This document shows positions 1 through 12,403 of a stretch of DNA of 64,000 nucleotides, one piece after another. Within the stretch, counting starts at the first letter, position 1. Every line of letters begins with the position of its first letter. The notes beneath the pieces are model-generated. The model worked only from the letters and a program-made list of their open reading frames with translations, was not told the origin of the DNA and searched no databases. The translations under genes and the position numbers were made by a program. This stretch comes from Cercospora beticola (Eukaryota > Ascomycota > Dothideomycetes > Mycosphaerellales > Mycosphaerellaceae): the NCBI RefSeq assembly GCF_033473495.1, contig NC_088940.1, positions 992,001 to 1,056,000 of the forward strand, given 5' to 3'.

Positions 1-1584
1 GACCCGGCACGCAAGACTTTGGTCGCAGAAGCATGGGCGCCAACTTGCAATCTCGGACTGATCAAGTCAACACTGCAAGATGTTAACGATCGCGCCGGCC
101 TCACCGTGCCGACCATCGTCAACCAGATCAAGACTTCGAAGACACCGCCAACTTACAACAAGACAAACAAGTTCACCCTCGGATTCCAAACGATTATCGA
201 TGCCTATGGTACCGCAAAGTACACTGAGGTCAACCCAGGCCTGCCGACCATTGTTACCTTCCCGTTCCTGTTCGCCGTCATGTTTGGTGATTTTGGACAC
301 GGAGCCATCATGACTCTTGCCGCCGCCGCCATGATCTACTTCGAGAAACCACTGCAGCGTGGCAAGCAAGACGAGCTTTTCGGCATGGCTTTCTACGGTC
401 GTTATATCATGCTCATGATGGGCATATTTTCTATGTATACCGGATTGATCTACTGCGATGCTTTCTCCAAGGAAATTCCATTATTCAAAAGTATGTGGGA
501 ATGGGACTTCCCGGACAACTACAACTCCACGAAAGGAGGAACCGTGAGAGCGCATCGCGTGGAAGGCTACACATATCCGTTCGGCATGGATTGGAGATGG
601 CATGACACCGACAACGACCTGCTGTTCAGCAACAGCTACAAGATGAAGCTGTCCATCATCATGGGTTGGGCCCACATGACCTACTCTCTGTGCCTTTCAT
701 ACATCAACGCACGGCATTTTAAGACTCCTATCGACATCTGGGGCAACTTCATTCCTGGCATGGTTTTCTTCCAAGGCATTTTCGGGTACCTCGTCCTGAC
801 AATCATCTGGAAGTGGGCAACAGATTGGTACGCCATCGGCCAACAACCACCTAACTTGTTGAACATGCTCATCTACATGTTCTTGTCACCGGGCAAAGTT
901 GAAGAGCCCCTGTACTCTGGACAAGGAGGAGTGCAGATTGTCTTGGTTCTTCTTGCTGTGGCCATGGTGCCGATAATGTTGTTCTTGAAGCCCTTCTACC
1001 TCAGATGGGAGCACAACAAGGCACGCGCTCAAGGCTACCGTGGCATTGGGGAGACTACCACCATCAGTGCTTTGGACGACGAAGATGAGTCTGGCCACGC
1101 AAACGGAGACGCCGGTCGTCCCAGCTTCGCAGAGAGCGACCTCGATGGTGCAGTCATCACTCAGGACATCGGCCACGGTGAAGATCATGAAGAATTTGAA
1201 TTCAGCGAAGTCATGATTCATCAGGTCATCCACACCATCGAGTTCTGCCTGAACTGCGTTTCTCACACAGCTTCCTATCTTCGTCTCTGGGCCTTGTCAC
1301 TGGCACATCAGCAGCTGTCCATCGTGCTGTGGACCATGACTCTCAAGAATGCATTCGGGTTTACAGGCGCAGTCGGCATCATGGTCATCTTTGTTGCCTT
1401 TGTCTTCTGGTTTGCCCTCACAATTGCAGTGTTGGTTGTCATGGAGGGAACGAGTGCCATGTTGCATTCGCTCCGCTTGCATTGGGTCGAGGCCATGAGC
1501 AAGCACTTCATCGGCGAGGGTGTCGCGTTTGAGCCTTTCAGTTTCAAGGCGATGCTAGACGAAGAGCTGACAGAGTTGAAGTAG
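1..1584 (+). CDS. V-type proton ATPase subunit a, C-terminal part (5' truncated by window edge)
   Basis: This is the membrane subunit of the V-ATPase Vo sector, which forms the proton path across vacuolar or Golgi/endosomal membranes. The frame is open from base 1 (first residues DPARKTLV), so the gene starts outside the window; about 527 residues are present of roughly 840 usual for the family. Visible are the family block around VMFGDFGHG, several hydrophobic membrane segments, an acidic cytosolic loop (DDEDESGHANGD, HGEDHEEFEFSE) and, near residue 425 of this fragment, SHTASYLRLWALSLAHQQ. That last stretch holds the arginine equivalent to yeast Vph1 Arg735, which is essential for proton transport. 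The stop is TAG at 1582-1584. No intron is seen in this part. Whether it is the vacuolar (Vph1) or Golgi (Stv1) form cannot be told; filamentous fungi usually have one gene, so Vph1-like is likely. Confidence 0.95.
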   Translation, partial: DPARKTLVAEAWAPTCNLGLIKSTLQDVNDRAGLTVPTIVNQIKTSKTPPTYNKTNKFTLGFQTIIDAYGTAKYTEVNPGLPTIVTFPFLFAVMFGDFGHGAIMTLAAAAMIYFEKPLQRGKQDELFGMAFYGRYIMLMMGIFSMYTGLIYCDAFSKEIPLFKSMWEWDFPDNYNSTKGGTVRAHRVEGYTYPFGMDWRWHDTDNDLLFSNSYKMKLSIIMGWAHMTYSLCLSYINARHFKTPIDIWGNFIPGMVFFQGIFGYLVLTIIWKWATDWYAIGQQPPNLLNMLIYMFLSPGKVEEPLYSGQGGVQIVLVLLAVAMVPIMLFLKPFYLRWEHNKARAQGYRGIGETTTISALDDEDESGHANGDAGRPSFAESDLDGAVITQDIGHGEDHEEFEFSEVMIHQVIHTIEFCLNCVSHTASYLRLWALSLAHQQLSIVLWTMTLKNAFGFTGAVGIMVIFVAFVFWFALTIAVLVVMEGTSAMLHSLRLHWVEAMSKHFIGEGVAFEPFSFKAMLDEELTELK

Positions 1585-2015
1585 AGCAATGTTAGCTAGC
1601 TGTAGATCTACCTTGTACAAACATCAATCACCACCTGTCCATTCACTTTTCGCTCAAGCATACAGAGTACTGCTTTCCTGCGAGCATAGACCATCTCGGA
1701 ACAATGCCGCTGCTAGTGCTGCACAGCTGCCATCCGCGCCACGAGCCAGACCCCTGAATAGATCTATATTCGCCGAACCTTAAGACCGCCGAACCTTGTT
1801 ACTAACACAGACAGCTCAACACCGGCCTGAGATCTTTCTCGATCTCCCGAGCGCGCAAACATGGCACCACACAACCGATGACCAGCAAGCAGATCGAGCA
1901 TGAAGCGCGGCGCGGCGGCGTAGACGGATACAGCATGACTCGATTCCGCCACAGGCCTTTCATGCGAAAATAAGCACACCGGCAAGCACAGACTGGCGAC
2001 TGTAACCAGAAGACC
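1585..2015. other. Intergenic region between two plus-strand genes
   Basis: It holds the 3' UTR of the V-ATPase gene and the promoter/leader of the next gene. I see no gene, repeat or clear regulatory motif in it. Confidence 0.6.
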
Positions 2016-3668
2016 ATGGCGCGTCCAGCAAACTGTTCCGCGCTGATCAGAACTGGAGTGGCAACGAGCGCAGACACAGACATTGCTGGGACAGGAATCC
2101 TGGTCGCTTTTCTCCTTTCGGCCTGTCTGACTCTTGGTGCCGTGCTGTTTGCATACTTCACCGGCCTTGTCGATGATGGCCTCTTGCGTCCGGTCGACAG
2201 ATTCGTCCTCAAGATTCCCTCCCGAGCCGCACGATTTCCAAGAGCACATGTCGCGCTGAGAAAAGCAATACTCACACTCAGCGACCAGCAAATCGTCACT
2301 GGAATCGCCATTCTCGGAGCTGGATTTTATGGTCTGCGGAATGGCACTATCAGTGTTTACCACTTCCAGATCGTCATATATCTGGCTTGGATGTCGAGTT
2401 CTGTTCACCTATCTGCCTTGACCATTCTACGACCATGGCTCTACCACCATCGCGGAGTCCTGGCATGGAGACTCATAGGAATGTTGACGCTTCTGGCTAT
2501 GCTGCTTGTGGCATTGGTCCCCACCGTGAGCAACAGTTGGGCTGTGATAAGTGTCAGACCCCCAGTCCCGGGTCCGATTCCATACCCTGAGCTGCCACTG
2601 ACGGCCTTCGGCGTGCCGGCGATATGTTTCTGGGGCACCACTTATGGCGATGGAGTGAATCCGGACTCTGTTTGGGCGTTTGTGGTGCTCTTCATCAGCT
2701 ACCTTTGGAAGTTGGGAGGCATCTTCATGCCAGTGAGAAGCACATTTGCCAATTATTTCCGCAATCCCATCGACTGTTTCTTCGAGGCGATTCTGGTTGG
2801 AATGGCTCGGAGCTACAACAGATTAGGGGGACGGAGACGCCTCTTTGCTTTCAGAATTGGACTGGCCCTGTACTTGCCTGTTGTCACTGTACTCGAAACT
2901 TTGGGATCGTTCAACGCAGCCCTCTGGGTGAGCCTCTTGGGCCTCATCTTCGGATGCATGCAAATCATCATACCACGTGAACTGGTGCAAGATATAAATC
3001 CAGATTTAGCCCAACAAGAGAACAAGATCGGATTTGGGCAATTGATGCCTCTGATCCTCCTCATCCAACCTCTTGGATCTATCTCGGAGCACATCTGGCT
3101 GAAAGCAAGAGACGATGAGCCGTTGTACCCAGATCCTTACAGCGCTTGCTTGGATATGTATCAAGCAGAGGGCACAACGGTTGGCGACTCCCAAAAATAT
3201 TTCCTGCAATTCATGGCAACATATCAGACACCCCCGCGCACATCACAGGCGCCTCAGCGGATCCAGTTGAAGGCATTTCTGTACAGCTCAAAGCTCTTTC
3301 ATGCTATGGTCTGGGCGCTGCAAGCCGCCGTGGCTGCAATCTCTGTCCTTATATTTGTGGTCGACTACGAAACGATAGGGTTTACAACTTCCGGCAACTG
3401 GCTCTACATGGCGTTCGCTGCAGCGGGGTGGCTTGCGTCGGCACCGTTGATCGTGTTGCTATTGGCACCGTGGAGCAAGCTTGGGCGATATACTAAGCGT
3501 GAGAGGAGAGCATCGGCGACTTCCCAGACAGAACCTCCGAAGAATCTCGAGGTCCTTCGACTGAAGGCGATGAGTCAATTTTGGAACAACAACCAGAGAC
3601 CTAGCTCTTCAGTTGAGCAGTATCTCCAATACGAAGAAAGCTTGTCTCGTAGTAAGTCGAGTCCATAG
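2016..3668 (+). CDS. Fungal polytopic integral membrane protein, function unknown
   Basis: A single-exon gene for 550 residues. The ATG at 2016 has a good context (gaccATGG). The protein has about nine hydrophobic segments, roughly at residues 25-47, 92-108, 116-138, 152-172, 219-238, 282-298, 302-320, and two near the C-terminus around 430-450 and 465-485. The block LSDQQIVTGIAILGAGFYGL followed by HFQIVIYLAWMSS and HLSALTILR is typical of a large family of uncharacterised fungal membrane proteins, known to me only as hypothetical proteins. The C-terminal tail after about residue 490 is basic and polar and likely cytosolic. No enzyme or transporter signature is recognisable, so I assign no function. 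Confidence 0.85.
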   Translation: MARPANCSALIRTGVATSADTDIAGTGILVAFLLSACLTLGAVLFAYFTGLVDDGLLRPVDRFVLKIPSRAARFPRAHVALRKAILTLSDQQIVTGIAILGAGFYGLRNGTISVYHFQIVIYLAWMSSSVHLSALTILRPWLYHHRGVLAWRLIGMLTLLAMLLVALVPTVSNSWAVISVRPPVPGPIPYPELPLTAFGVPAICFWGTTYGDGVNPDSVWAFVVLFISYLWKLGGIFMPVRSTFANYFRNPIDCFFEAILVGMARSYNRLGGRRRLFAFRIGLALYLPVVTVLETLGSFNAALWVSLLGLIFGCMQIIIPRELVQDINPDLAQQENKIGFGQLMPLILLIQPLGSISEHIWLKARDDEPLYPDPYSACLDMYQAEGTTVGDSQKYFLQFMATYQTPPRTSQAPQRIQLKAFLYSSKLFHAMVWALQAAVAAISVLIFVVDYETIGFTTSGNWLYMAFAAAGWLASAPLIVLLLAPWSKLGRYTKRERRASATSQTEPPKNLEVLRLKAMSQFWNNNQRPSSSVEQYLQYEESLSRSKSSP

Positions 3669-3822
3669 TCGAGTCTACACGAAGTATGCACCGCTAGCAA
3701 GTCTCAGCCCGTGCCCATTGCCGTAAATCTTGCCTTGCTAATTGAAAGTCTACCGGCCTATTTTGCCATCTGTAGGATCAAGCAAAAAGTACCGACAGCC
3801 TCAGAAACATCGAGCTTCATCG

Positions 3823-4791
3823 TCACCCTATCGACGAAGCCATCCCCAGAATCCCCCGCCTCTCTTGCTCATCCAACACAATCCCAAACTCCTTCTCCAG
3901 CGCCTCCACCCTCTCCCTCTCCGTCTTAAACTCCACCTCAACCTTCTTCATCCCTAAAACCCTCCTATACATCTTCCTCCCCATCATAACCGACTCCCCC
4001 ACAATCTCCCTCCCATCCTCACTCAAAACCCTCTTCACAACAAAAACCATCCATGTAAAAAACGAAGTCGAACTCGTACTCGTAAAAAAATTCATCGACT
4101 CAAAATCCGCCGGATGAAACTCCAAATCATCCGGAAAACAATACTGCGGCAACCAAGGCTTCTCCGGACGACTTCGAATTTCATAGATCCAGAGTTTGTT
4201 ATTACTTTCATTCTCACCAATGGTATCGAACCGTAATCGAACCTCCTGACTAGGTCTCGTATTCGAATGAACTCTTCCATCCTCAAGTGGTAAAGGTTTC
4301 GTAGGACCGCCTCCACCAAACGCCACATCAACATGGTAGCGTACGCCTTGGATGGTAACAATATTGATGTGGTGAGCGAATCCGAGAAAATGTACGTCGT
4401 CTGCATTGTCGGCGTCTGGGGAGGCTGCGGAGCTTACTCGACCGCTTGTGGAGTATAATTTGAAGCCTAGGGTGCGAAGAATAACGGAGAAGAGACAATT
4501 CATTTCCATGCAATAGCCTCCTCGTCCGGATTTCTTGGAAACGACTTTTCCGAAGAGGATTTGAGGATCGATGTCGACGACTTTGTTTCGGGCGTAATGG
4601 AGTGCTAGGTTTTCGAATGGGATGTTGACCAATGTGTATCGTTGGAGTATAGAGAGATATTCCAGTCCTCCGGGTCCTTGAGCGATTGCGGTGCTTGCTG
4701 AGCCTGGCTCATGTCGATGTTCGGCTGGGAGTTGAATACGGTCGTAGTATTGATGTATCTGATCAGAAGTATAGGTGGGTTTGGGTGCCAT
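3823..4791 (-). CDS. Arylamine N-acetyltransferase (NAT family)
   Basis: The enzyme transfers an acetyl or other acyl group from CoA to arylamines, used by fungi to detoxify aromatic amines. It is 322 residues, slightly longer than the usual 280-300. The catalytic Cys-His-Asp triad is visible: Cys94 in RGGYCMEMN, His141 in HHINIV and Asp155 in VDVAFGG. The N-terminal block NIPFENLALHY is also typical. The start ATG at 4791 has an accATGGca context. It is convergent with the membrane protein gene upstream in the window (154 bp between stops). The 3' half of the coding strand is much richer in G than the 5' half, a pattern seen in two other genes here. The family is secure; the substrate is not known. 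Confidence 0.92.
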   Translation of the reverse strand: MAPKPTYTSDQIHQYYDRIQLPAEHRHEPGSASTAIAQGPGGLEYLSILQRYTLVNIPFENLALHYARNKVVDIDPQILFGKVVSKKSGRGGYCMEMNCLFSVILRTLGFKLYSTSGRVSSAASPDADNADDVHFLGFAHHINIVTIQGVRYHVDVAFGGGGPTKPLPLEDGRVHSNTRPSQEVRLRFDTIGENESNNKLWIYEIRSRPEKPWLPQYCFPDDLEFHPADFESMNFFTSTSSTSFFTWMVFVVKRVLSEDGREIVGESVMMGRKMYRRVLGMKKVEVEFKTERERVEALEKEFGIVLDEQERRGILGMASSIG

Positions 4792-5429
4792 GGTGGCAAA
4801 TATCGAAGCTTCGCTGGAGCCTTAGTGGGTTTCGTCAGGATTTAACAGTCTTCTGGAAGCTGGTGTTCACTTGTACTTGTTGTGGCGAAGAGTTCTGTCA
4901 TACACCGTTGTTTAGCCTGTTCAGGTCGTGGAAAAGTTCCGAAAGTCCAATGGCGATCTCGAATCTCTCCTCAATTTCAGAGTGAAGTGGAAAGCTCACT
5001 GGCAATGCCATCGATTTATGTTTTTACGACCTTCTTACTGAATGCTATACTGCTTGCAAATGTCGTATTTCCAGTACGGCATTCTTGGCCGACTCAGGTG
5101 ATGATCGTTCCGCGTTACGGAATTTGAACCGCATCTGGCAATTTTTGAGCGAGACGACTTGGCATCGACCATGAGCATGGGCGCGGGCCGTGTCCACCGG
5201 AGGAGACAAGAATCAGAGATCAAATACAAAGAAGATAGAGAGGCACAAGCATTAAGGTAAGAAACGAACTTGTACAATGTAATATCTCTATATCACAGCC
5301 ATCGCAAACGAACTTCGCTAAGATCCACCATGCTCAACAAAAACGCCTCTCAATCATCAAACGCGAAGGGTATCTAAGTGCCAACACGTGAGTCCTGATC
5401 ATCATCATTCGTTTCCATCCCTATTCTCT
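4792..5429. other. Intergenic region: NAT promoter and acetyl-CoA carboxylase 3' UTR
   Basis: Both flanking genes are on the minus strand. Only short, unconvincing reading frames occur. No repeat or RNA gene was recognised. Confidence 0.55.
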
Positions 5430-8400
5430 CTATGACTTGGAAAGCCATTTGAGGACCTCCTCCTTCTCCTCAACAGGCAGCATGCCAAGCACTTGCGCCA
5501 CACCCTTCAATCCGCCATTCTTGTGGCTTCGCAACAGAGATGCAACGTCGTAAGCAATGGCATCGCCCTTCAGCGCCTCGATCTTGTCGGCGACCGTCTT
5601 GCGGTTCTCCTCGAACCACACTGCGACAGCCTGGTCGTCGGTGCTGTAGTTGGACACGCCGGACCAAGACTCGAGAGTCTTGAGGCTGTTGGCGCGGTTG
5701 AACAGCTCCTTAGCTTGCGCGCTCGCAAGGCGCTTGAGGATGTGCTCCTCGTTCAAACGGCGGCGCAGACGCCAGTAGAAGAAGCGGCGAGCCTCGGACC
5801 ACACGAGTGGCATGCGGATAGTATCCTTGGCCTTCATGCGGCCTGCACGGTCGTGCAAGTCGGCATATTGCAGAGAAATCTGCAGATAGACTGGGAGGAG
5901 TCTCTCCTCGCGCTCGGTCATCTTCTTGCGGATCTCGTTCTGCTGTTCAGCAGACAGGCTCTTGTCCGCAATCTGGCTCTTAAGCTGAGCGTACTCTGGG
6001 TCCAGGCGAGCCATGGTCTCGAGTTGACGCTCCTTGCGGTACTTGATGCCGACGATACCTTCTGGCTCAAGCACACCACCACGAGCCTCTTCATCAGCGT
6101 ACATTTCCATCATCTGTGGGTTGATGGTTGGGTCGACGACGACCCACGAACCACCACGAAGCTCGCCGAATGGTGGAATGTAGACAAAGACTGGCTGCTC
6201 GTACTTGACCAGGGCGTCAACGATGTACGAGCCGTACTTGAGGACCTCGTTGTACATGTCGCGCTGACCACCAGAGAAACCACGCCAGTTGGCGAGGATC
6301 ATCAATGGCAGCTGCTCACCATTGTTGAAGTCCTGGATGGCCTGAGCAGTCTTGAAAGCACTGTTGGGGTACCAGACACCACCAGCTTCGTTGGTGATCT
6401 GTTCAATAGAGTCTGGGTTGGCTGGATCGGCAGGAGAAACGTTCTCAACTGAGCGAGTCTCAACACCGATGACACCAATTGGAATACCACCAAGACGAGC
6501 GCGACCGACCACGACAGTACGAGCCCAGCCACCAAGAGCCTCCTCGAAAGAGCCCTTGTCGAACAGACCAGACTTGAAGCCCTCATCAGAGTCTTGTCCT
6601 GCGATGAGGTGGCGCACGTCGTATGGCGCCTTTTGTGGTGGGTAGAAGGTGATCTCACGATCCCAGGTATCTGCCGATGGTGAGATTGGCACTGGAGCAC
6701 CCTTCTTCTCAGGCACGAAGGACAGCCACTTGACCATCTTCGAGACACCTTCGAAGTCATCGCTGGCGGTCATGTGCGAGACACCGTTCTTGTACATGAT
6801 CTGAGTGCCACCAAGCTGCAAGTTAGAAGTGTAGACTTCGCGACCCAAGAGCTTGTTAATGGCAGGAGCACCAGTAAGGATGATCGGCTGGCCCTCGATC
6901 TGAATGGCACGCTGTCCGAGACGGACGAGGTAGGCACCAATACCAACCGATCGACAGGTGACGAGTGTGCAGGTGAAGATATCCTCGTATGCACGCGCGG
7001 TCTCACCAGCAATGAGACCAGAGCCCTTCAGACACTCGACACCAAGGCCATCCTCAGCACCAACGATAGTGGTAATCTTGTGTCGGACCTCGTTGCCAAC
7101 AGTAATCTGCTCGGTGATGACGTGCTTCAGAGCACCGTCCTCAAAGCGAGCCTTCTTCTCTGGAGTCAAGTAGAGGTAGTCGAAACCGGCCTCTTGCTTG
7201 CTTGGATCCTTCCAGGCAACAGAGAAGTGTGGGATGAGCTCTTCAGCCATACCAATGCGAGCACCAGAGTTGGCAGACAAGTACAGACGTGGAATGCCGA
7301 GCTTGCGAGCCAGCTCGGAGCACTTGTGGAAGAATCGATCCTCTTGAGGACCGAAAGAACCGATCTTGTGCGTAATGTCGTTGGCAATGATGATGAAGCG
7401 ACGCCCGCGTGGGTACTCAGGAGTCTTCGCAGTGATGAGCCAGCCAACCATTCCAATATTGTTGGCGCCCGGCTCACGATTGACCTCTGCAAGATTATCG
7501 GAGTCGTCCATAACGAGCTCACTATACTCAATGCACTCGCCCTTCACTGGCTGCTTGTCACGCATAGATGGGTGCTGCGCGGAGATGGCGTTCCAGGAGT
7601 TCTCGATGGCTTGACGGAAGAGCTCTGGGAAGTCGTACACGTACTGAGTGCCCATGATGTGAGCCTTATATCGCTTCGGCTGCAGAGCACCCTTGGTCTC
7701 GTAAGGAGTGCTGACGGGACGCAAGTGCATGGAACCGATCTTGGTGGTACCGCCGATGGAGTGGAAGAGCCACTCGTTCGTCTTCTCGGACTTGCGCTCT
7801 TCGTAGAGTTCCACTTGGACAATGTAACCAGATGTGTTGGTGATGTTGACGCGCATCGGGTATGGTGCGCCGGTCTGTGGGTTGGTGCAGACCAGGCGAA
7901 TCTCAGCACCGGTGACACGAAGTCTCCAGGCACGGCTGCCGAAGCGATCAAGGAAGCTTCCAAGTGCGTCTTCGACCTCCTTGGGATCGAGCGGGAAGAC
8001 AGCAGAGAAGTTGATGAAGATGTGGTTCATGTCTGAGCCATTGTTGCCCACGATCTCCATAGCGTCCAGAATATCGGTCATCAAGCGGTCGGCTTCAGAG
8101 ATCATGTACTCAGCAGTTGGCATCTCATCACGCAATTGGCCAGGCCTGACAGTGGCTCTAGTAAAGTACCGCTTGTCAGTCTCAACGCCCTTGCCGATGG
8201 CCTCGTACATGTGGATGTTGCGGTTCTCAGTGAACACCGGCTTGATGTTGAACTTCGCAAGACGTCCTAACTCAAGCTGGAAGGCAAGAGCAGGCTCGAT
8301 GTGACGAATAGAGCTGTCTTCCTCGTAGGTAGGTCCACGGAAAGTGTAGTAGCCGGGATAGGTGCCATCCTTGTGACCACAGATAAATGTCAGGCGGCGC

Positions 8401-11400
8401 ACACGACGAGCAAGAAGCTCCTCCTTGTACTCCTTGACGATAGGCAGGAGGCGAGACATGATGTCCTTGTCATCAACACTCTCCGCATCACGGACGGCCA
8501 CGTTGCATACTGCGGTAAGCTCCTCGTTGGGATTCTCCGGTGGTGGGACTTGTGGTGCTCGTCTCTTGGAGAGATCGGCCATAAGCCCACCCTGGTCAGC
8601 CTTGCTCTTTGCTCCCTTTGCTAATGGGAATGCCTCGAGCGCCTTCATCAGTGCCTCGTCGGCTTCGTCAATGAACGACACCGGGACGACAGCACCGCGA
8701 CGGTTTGGCTCACCGCCACCACCAGCTTGGCGGCCAATGTAGCTCATGTCACTGATGGAGTGCACGCGACCGAAACCTTCCGCGGGTGTGCCTGGAGTGG
8801 ATGGGTGCGAAGACTCTACTGGGAGACCAAACTCAGCCTCTCCGACCTTCCTCAGAGCAAAGTCCCAAGCCAGGACAAATGGCGCATCGCCCTCAGACAG
8901 GTAATCGATCGTCTTGAGCTGGTATGCACGGTACGCACGTCGCGTGTAGACTTCGAGTGCTGCCAACGACACCCAAGGATCCTGGTGGCCGAAGAATTGC
9001 GGAAGCACATCAAAGACAGTGTACTTCGAATCGACAACCTCCTTGATGACCTCGAAGTTTGGCTCCCGGTGGTCCCATCCGCTCTCGCCGTAACGAGATT
9101 CGAGCACGGCAGAACGTAGAATGTGCTCCATCTGCTGTGTGCGCTCTTCGAGAGATGGCATGGCACACTGGATCAAGAGCTCACGAGCCTTTAGTGCGAC
9201 CTTAGCAGTGGCTCGTCCCTCAAGCTCAGCAAGCTTCTGCAGCGCTGGACGCAGATACTTGGCAACATTGCCGACGCCTGGCTGATTTGGTCGATACCTC
9301 TGGAGAAGCTCAATAAGCAGCGAGTTCTTGGCGTTGTATCGAGTGTGTGACAGCACGGTAAGGACAACGTCGGCCGTCTTGTCCTTGTTTGCATCACGGA
9401 GCTGAAGGATGACTTCCTCATCGCGGTTTTGTCGAGCTGAGAAAATGCTCTCGATATCGTAGTACTGCTGGAGAAGCTCGCTGATGACCTGGAACTCGTG
9501 CACCTTCAGACCGTCTGTGTAGTTCTTGAGAATGTCCGTCAAAGGTGAAACCTGGCCGCGGAGGAGCTCCGCATCACCAGCAGACATTTCAGCCAGGAAG
9601 CGTTCGAGAGTCTTGCTAAGCTGCTTCGCAGGGAACTCCGATTGACGCGCATGAGCACGCTTGACAAGGTCCTCGAAAGCAGCGTCCAGCTTTTGTGGCA
9701 TGCGGGAGTGCAGGGCAGAAGCCTGCGCAGTCCATTCGCCATATGGAAGCTCTGGGTTGCGAAGAACAGAGATAAGCTCGTTGAGCGTCGACTTCATGAC
9801 CACGGAGTTATCGAAGCCCTGCAGGATGGACTCGACAATCTGGCGCAAGTACACGTATCGCTGCGGTGGCTTGTTCCCGAGCACAACTGGGGGTCCGACA
9901 TCTGGAAGTTGACCCAAGAATGGTTGCGCGCTCTTGACCTTGGTTGGGTCGTCAAGCTGGAGAACACCAAGGATATCACCGGCTGCCAAGGTGGCGCCCG
10001 GCTGCTTGATGAGATTGACAATACCGTCCTCCTGTGCAATGAGTGGCATGTACATCTTCATAACCTCAACTTCGGCAAAGGCTTGGCCCTTCTTGATGTG
10101 CTCTCCATTCTCGATTGTGTACTTGACGAGCTTTCCCGGGGATGGCGTTCTAAGCTGTGTCGGGTCATTCTCCTGTTCGAGGAGGCAGGTCTTGCCGTCC
10201 ACAGACATGCGAACAGCGCCGACCTCCTCCTTCCAGTAGACGTTGTGCGAGCGACCGCCCAGCAGTACGAGGAGACCGCCATCGGACAGCGCTCGGATGC
10301 CGACAGAGACCTTGCTGCCGTTGATAAAGAGAGTGTAGGTGTCCTTGCTCGAGCGTGTTGCGGTGAACTTGTACTTCGATCCCTCGTAGATGAATTCGAT
10401 GGGGAAAACAGTTCGCAAGATCTCCTTGCTTGGCGTCTGACCCTTGTCCAAACCCTTCTTGTACTCGTCGAGGCAAGCTTCACTCGCAATGTGAGCCTTG
10501 GTCACAGAGCCACAGATGACTGCAACCATAGGATCAGGTCGCTCGGCAGTCAACTTCTTGCTGATGAGCTCGTCGAGCCACCCTGTAGTGATGGTGTTCT
10601 CCTCGAAAGCTGGAGTCTCCAGCAGCTTCACGAGGTACTCGACTGTTGTCCTGAAGTCACCACGAATACTCAGCTCTTTCAACGCCACGACCATGTGCTT
10701 TCGCGACGCTTGTCGGCTCTCGCCATAAGCGAAGATGTGACCGAACTGCGAATCGGAGAAGTTGTGAATTGCGGATGCGGCACCGACGGAGAAGTATCCC
10801 CAGACGTTTGAACTGGATCGGAAGTTCAGTTCGTGCATGGTACCGGAAGATGGCTTGAAGCCCTCGCCAGGATCTTCGGATGTGATACGGCAAGCTGTGC
10901 AGTGGCCCTTTGGCTGTGGTCGTCTCTGCTTGCCCTCGCTGTCGGCCTTCTCAAAGTTGAAGTCAATCTGTGTCTGCGTGTGAGGATCCGCACCGTAGAG
11001 CAAGCGAATGTCACGGATGCGGTGAAGAGGGATACCCATGGCGATCATGAGCTGTGCGGCGGGAATGTTGACTCCAGAAACCATCTCGGTGGTAGGATGC
11101 TCGACTTGGAGACGTGGGTTCAGCTCCAGGAAGTAGAACTTGTCGTCCGCATGCGAGTACAGGTATTCCACTGTACCCGCAGACACGTATCCCACGAGAC
11201 GACCGAGCGACACAGCTGCATCTGCCATCTTCTGGAAGGTCTTCTGGCTGGCAATGGTGACAGGAGCCTCTTCGATAATCTTCTGGTGTCGTCGCTGAAC
11301 GGAACAATCACGTCCGAAGATTGAAATGTTGTTGCCATACTGATCAGCCATCAGTTGCACCTCCAAATGTCTGGCGTTGCCAGCCAACTTCATGACGAAG

Positions 11401-12403
11401 ATGGGTGAGCCGGGAATCTCGCTGGCAGCGGCCTTGTATAGCGATTCGAAGTTGGTCTCGTCGTCGACCTTTCGGATACCCTTACCACCACCTCCTTCCG
11501 AGGCCTTCACCATGACGGGGAAGCCGATCTTGCGCGCGGCCTCCAGACCTTCTTGCCATGATGTGACGCAGCCCTTCATGTAGGTATCATCTTTCACGGT
11601 GACAATGTTGTTATCATCCACCTCGACGTCCGAAACACCCGTACCGGACCACGGAATGCAAGGCACTCCCGCATGTTGTGCGACTATAGTCGAGGAGATT
11701 TTGTCACCGAGCGAGCGCATGGCAGATCCTGGAGGGCCGATGAATACGATCTTCTTCGGCGACGCGGCGAGGGACTCGGGGAGCTTTGGGTTCTCGGATG
11801 CGTGTCCCCTACAGATTGTTAGCATCTTCTGGAGGACTTGTTGTAGTCAGCTCCCACTCACCATCCTGCCCACACAGCTTGTACGTTCATACGCTCGGCA
11901 ACATCGACAATGAGCTCCACGTTGGCGTAGTTGTTGTTGTTCGTGCCACCGGGCACTTCCACGTACTGGTCCGCCATTCTGATGTAGTCGGCATTGGCAG
12001 CCAAATCCTCGGGCGTGGCCATCACAGTGAACTGGATGGCCCGCTCGTCGCCGAATGTCTCGTATGCCCATTTTCGTACAGATCGAATTTCCTTGACAGC
12101 TGCAATACCGTTGTTCGCAATCAGGACCTGCGGAGGTGGTCAGTTCGTGTGCTCCGCTGCAGGCAAAAGCCGAGCTCGAGTCTCTCAGCTCCAAACTCCA
12201 ACATTCTACCGGAAACTTACATTGGTGATGACAGTGTGACCGTCGTGTGCTGCCACAAAGTCCTTGACTTTGCTCGGCGGTGCTGTGGGCAGTGCGTTTC
12301 CGCCGATAAAATGTGAAGCCAAGTTGTATTTGGCGGCGTAGGCGCTGGGAAAGCCATTGCTGTGGCCGTTCACCTTGGCGGCTCCGCCCACTGCGTCAGC
12401 CAT
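5430..12403 (-). CDS. ACC1: Acetyl-CoA carboxylase (multidomain, cytosolic), complete
   Basis: It makes malonyl-CoA from acetyl-CoA, bicarbonate and ATP, the committed step of fatty acid synthesis. I derive three exons: 12221-12403, 11862-12127 and 5430-11808, with introns of 93 and 53 bp (gtaagt..cag and gtgagt..tag). They join in frame to 2275 residues, close to the yeast and Aspergillus enzymes. Exon 2 supplies the start of the biotin carboxylase domain ([17 protein letters not shown]), which is missing from the large exon alone. Next come the ATP-grasp region ([11 protein letters not shown]), the biotin carrier motif EVMKM with biotinyl Lys734 (codon 10056-10058), the long central domain, and the C-terminal carboxyltransferase ([25 protein letters not shown]). 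The start ATG at 12403 precedes a short non-conserved leader peptide. Long reading frames antisense to it are composition shadows. Confidence 0.97.

Noticed and set aside
5493..10811. Long plus-strand reading frames (up to 420 codons) opposite acetyl-CoA carboxylase
   Set aside because: They mirror the codon bias of the minus-strand gene, have no domain features, and the antisense strand encodes an unmistakable conserved enzyme.
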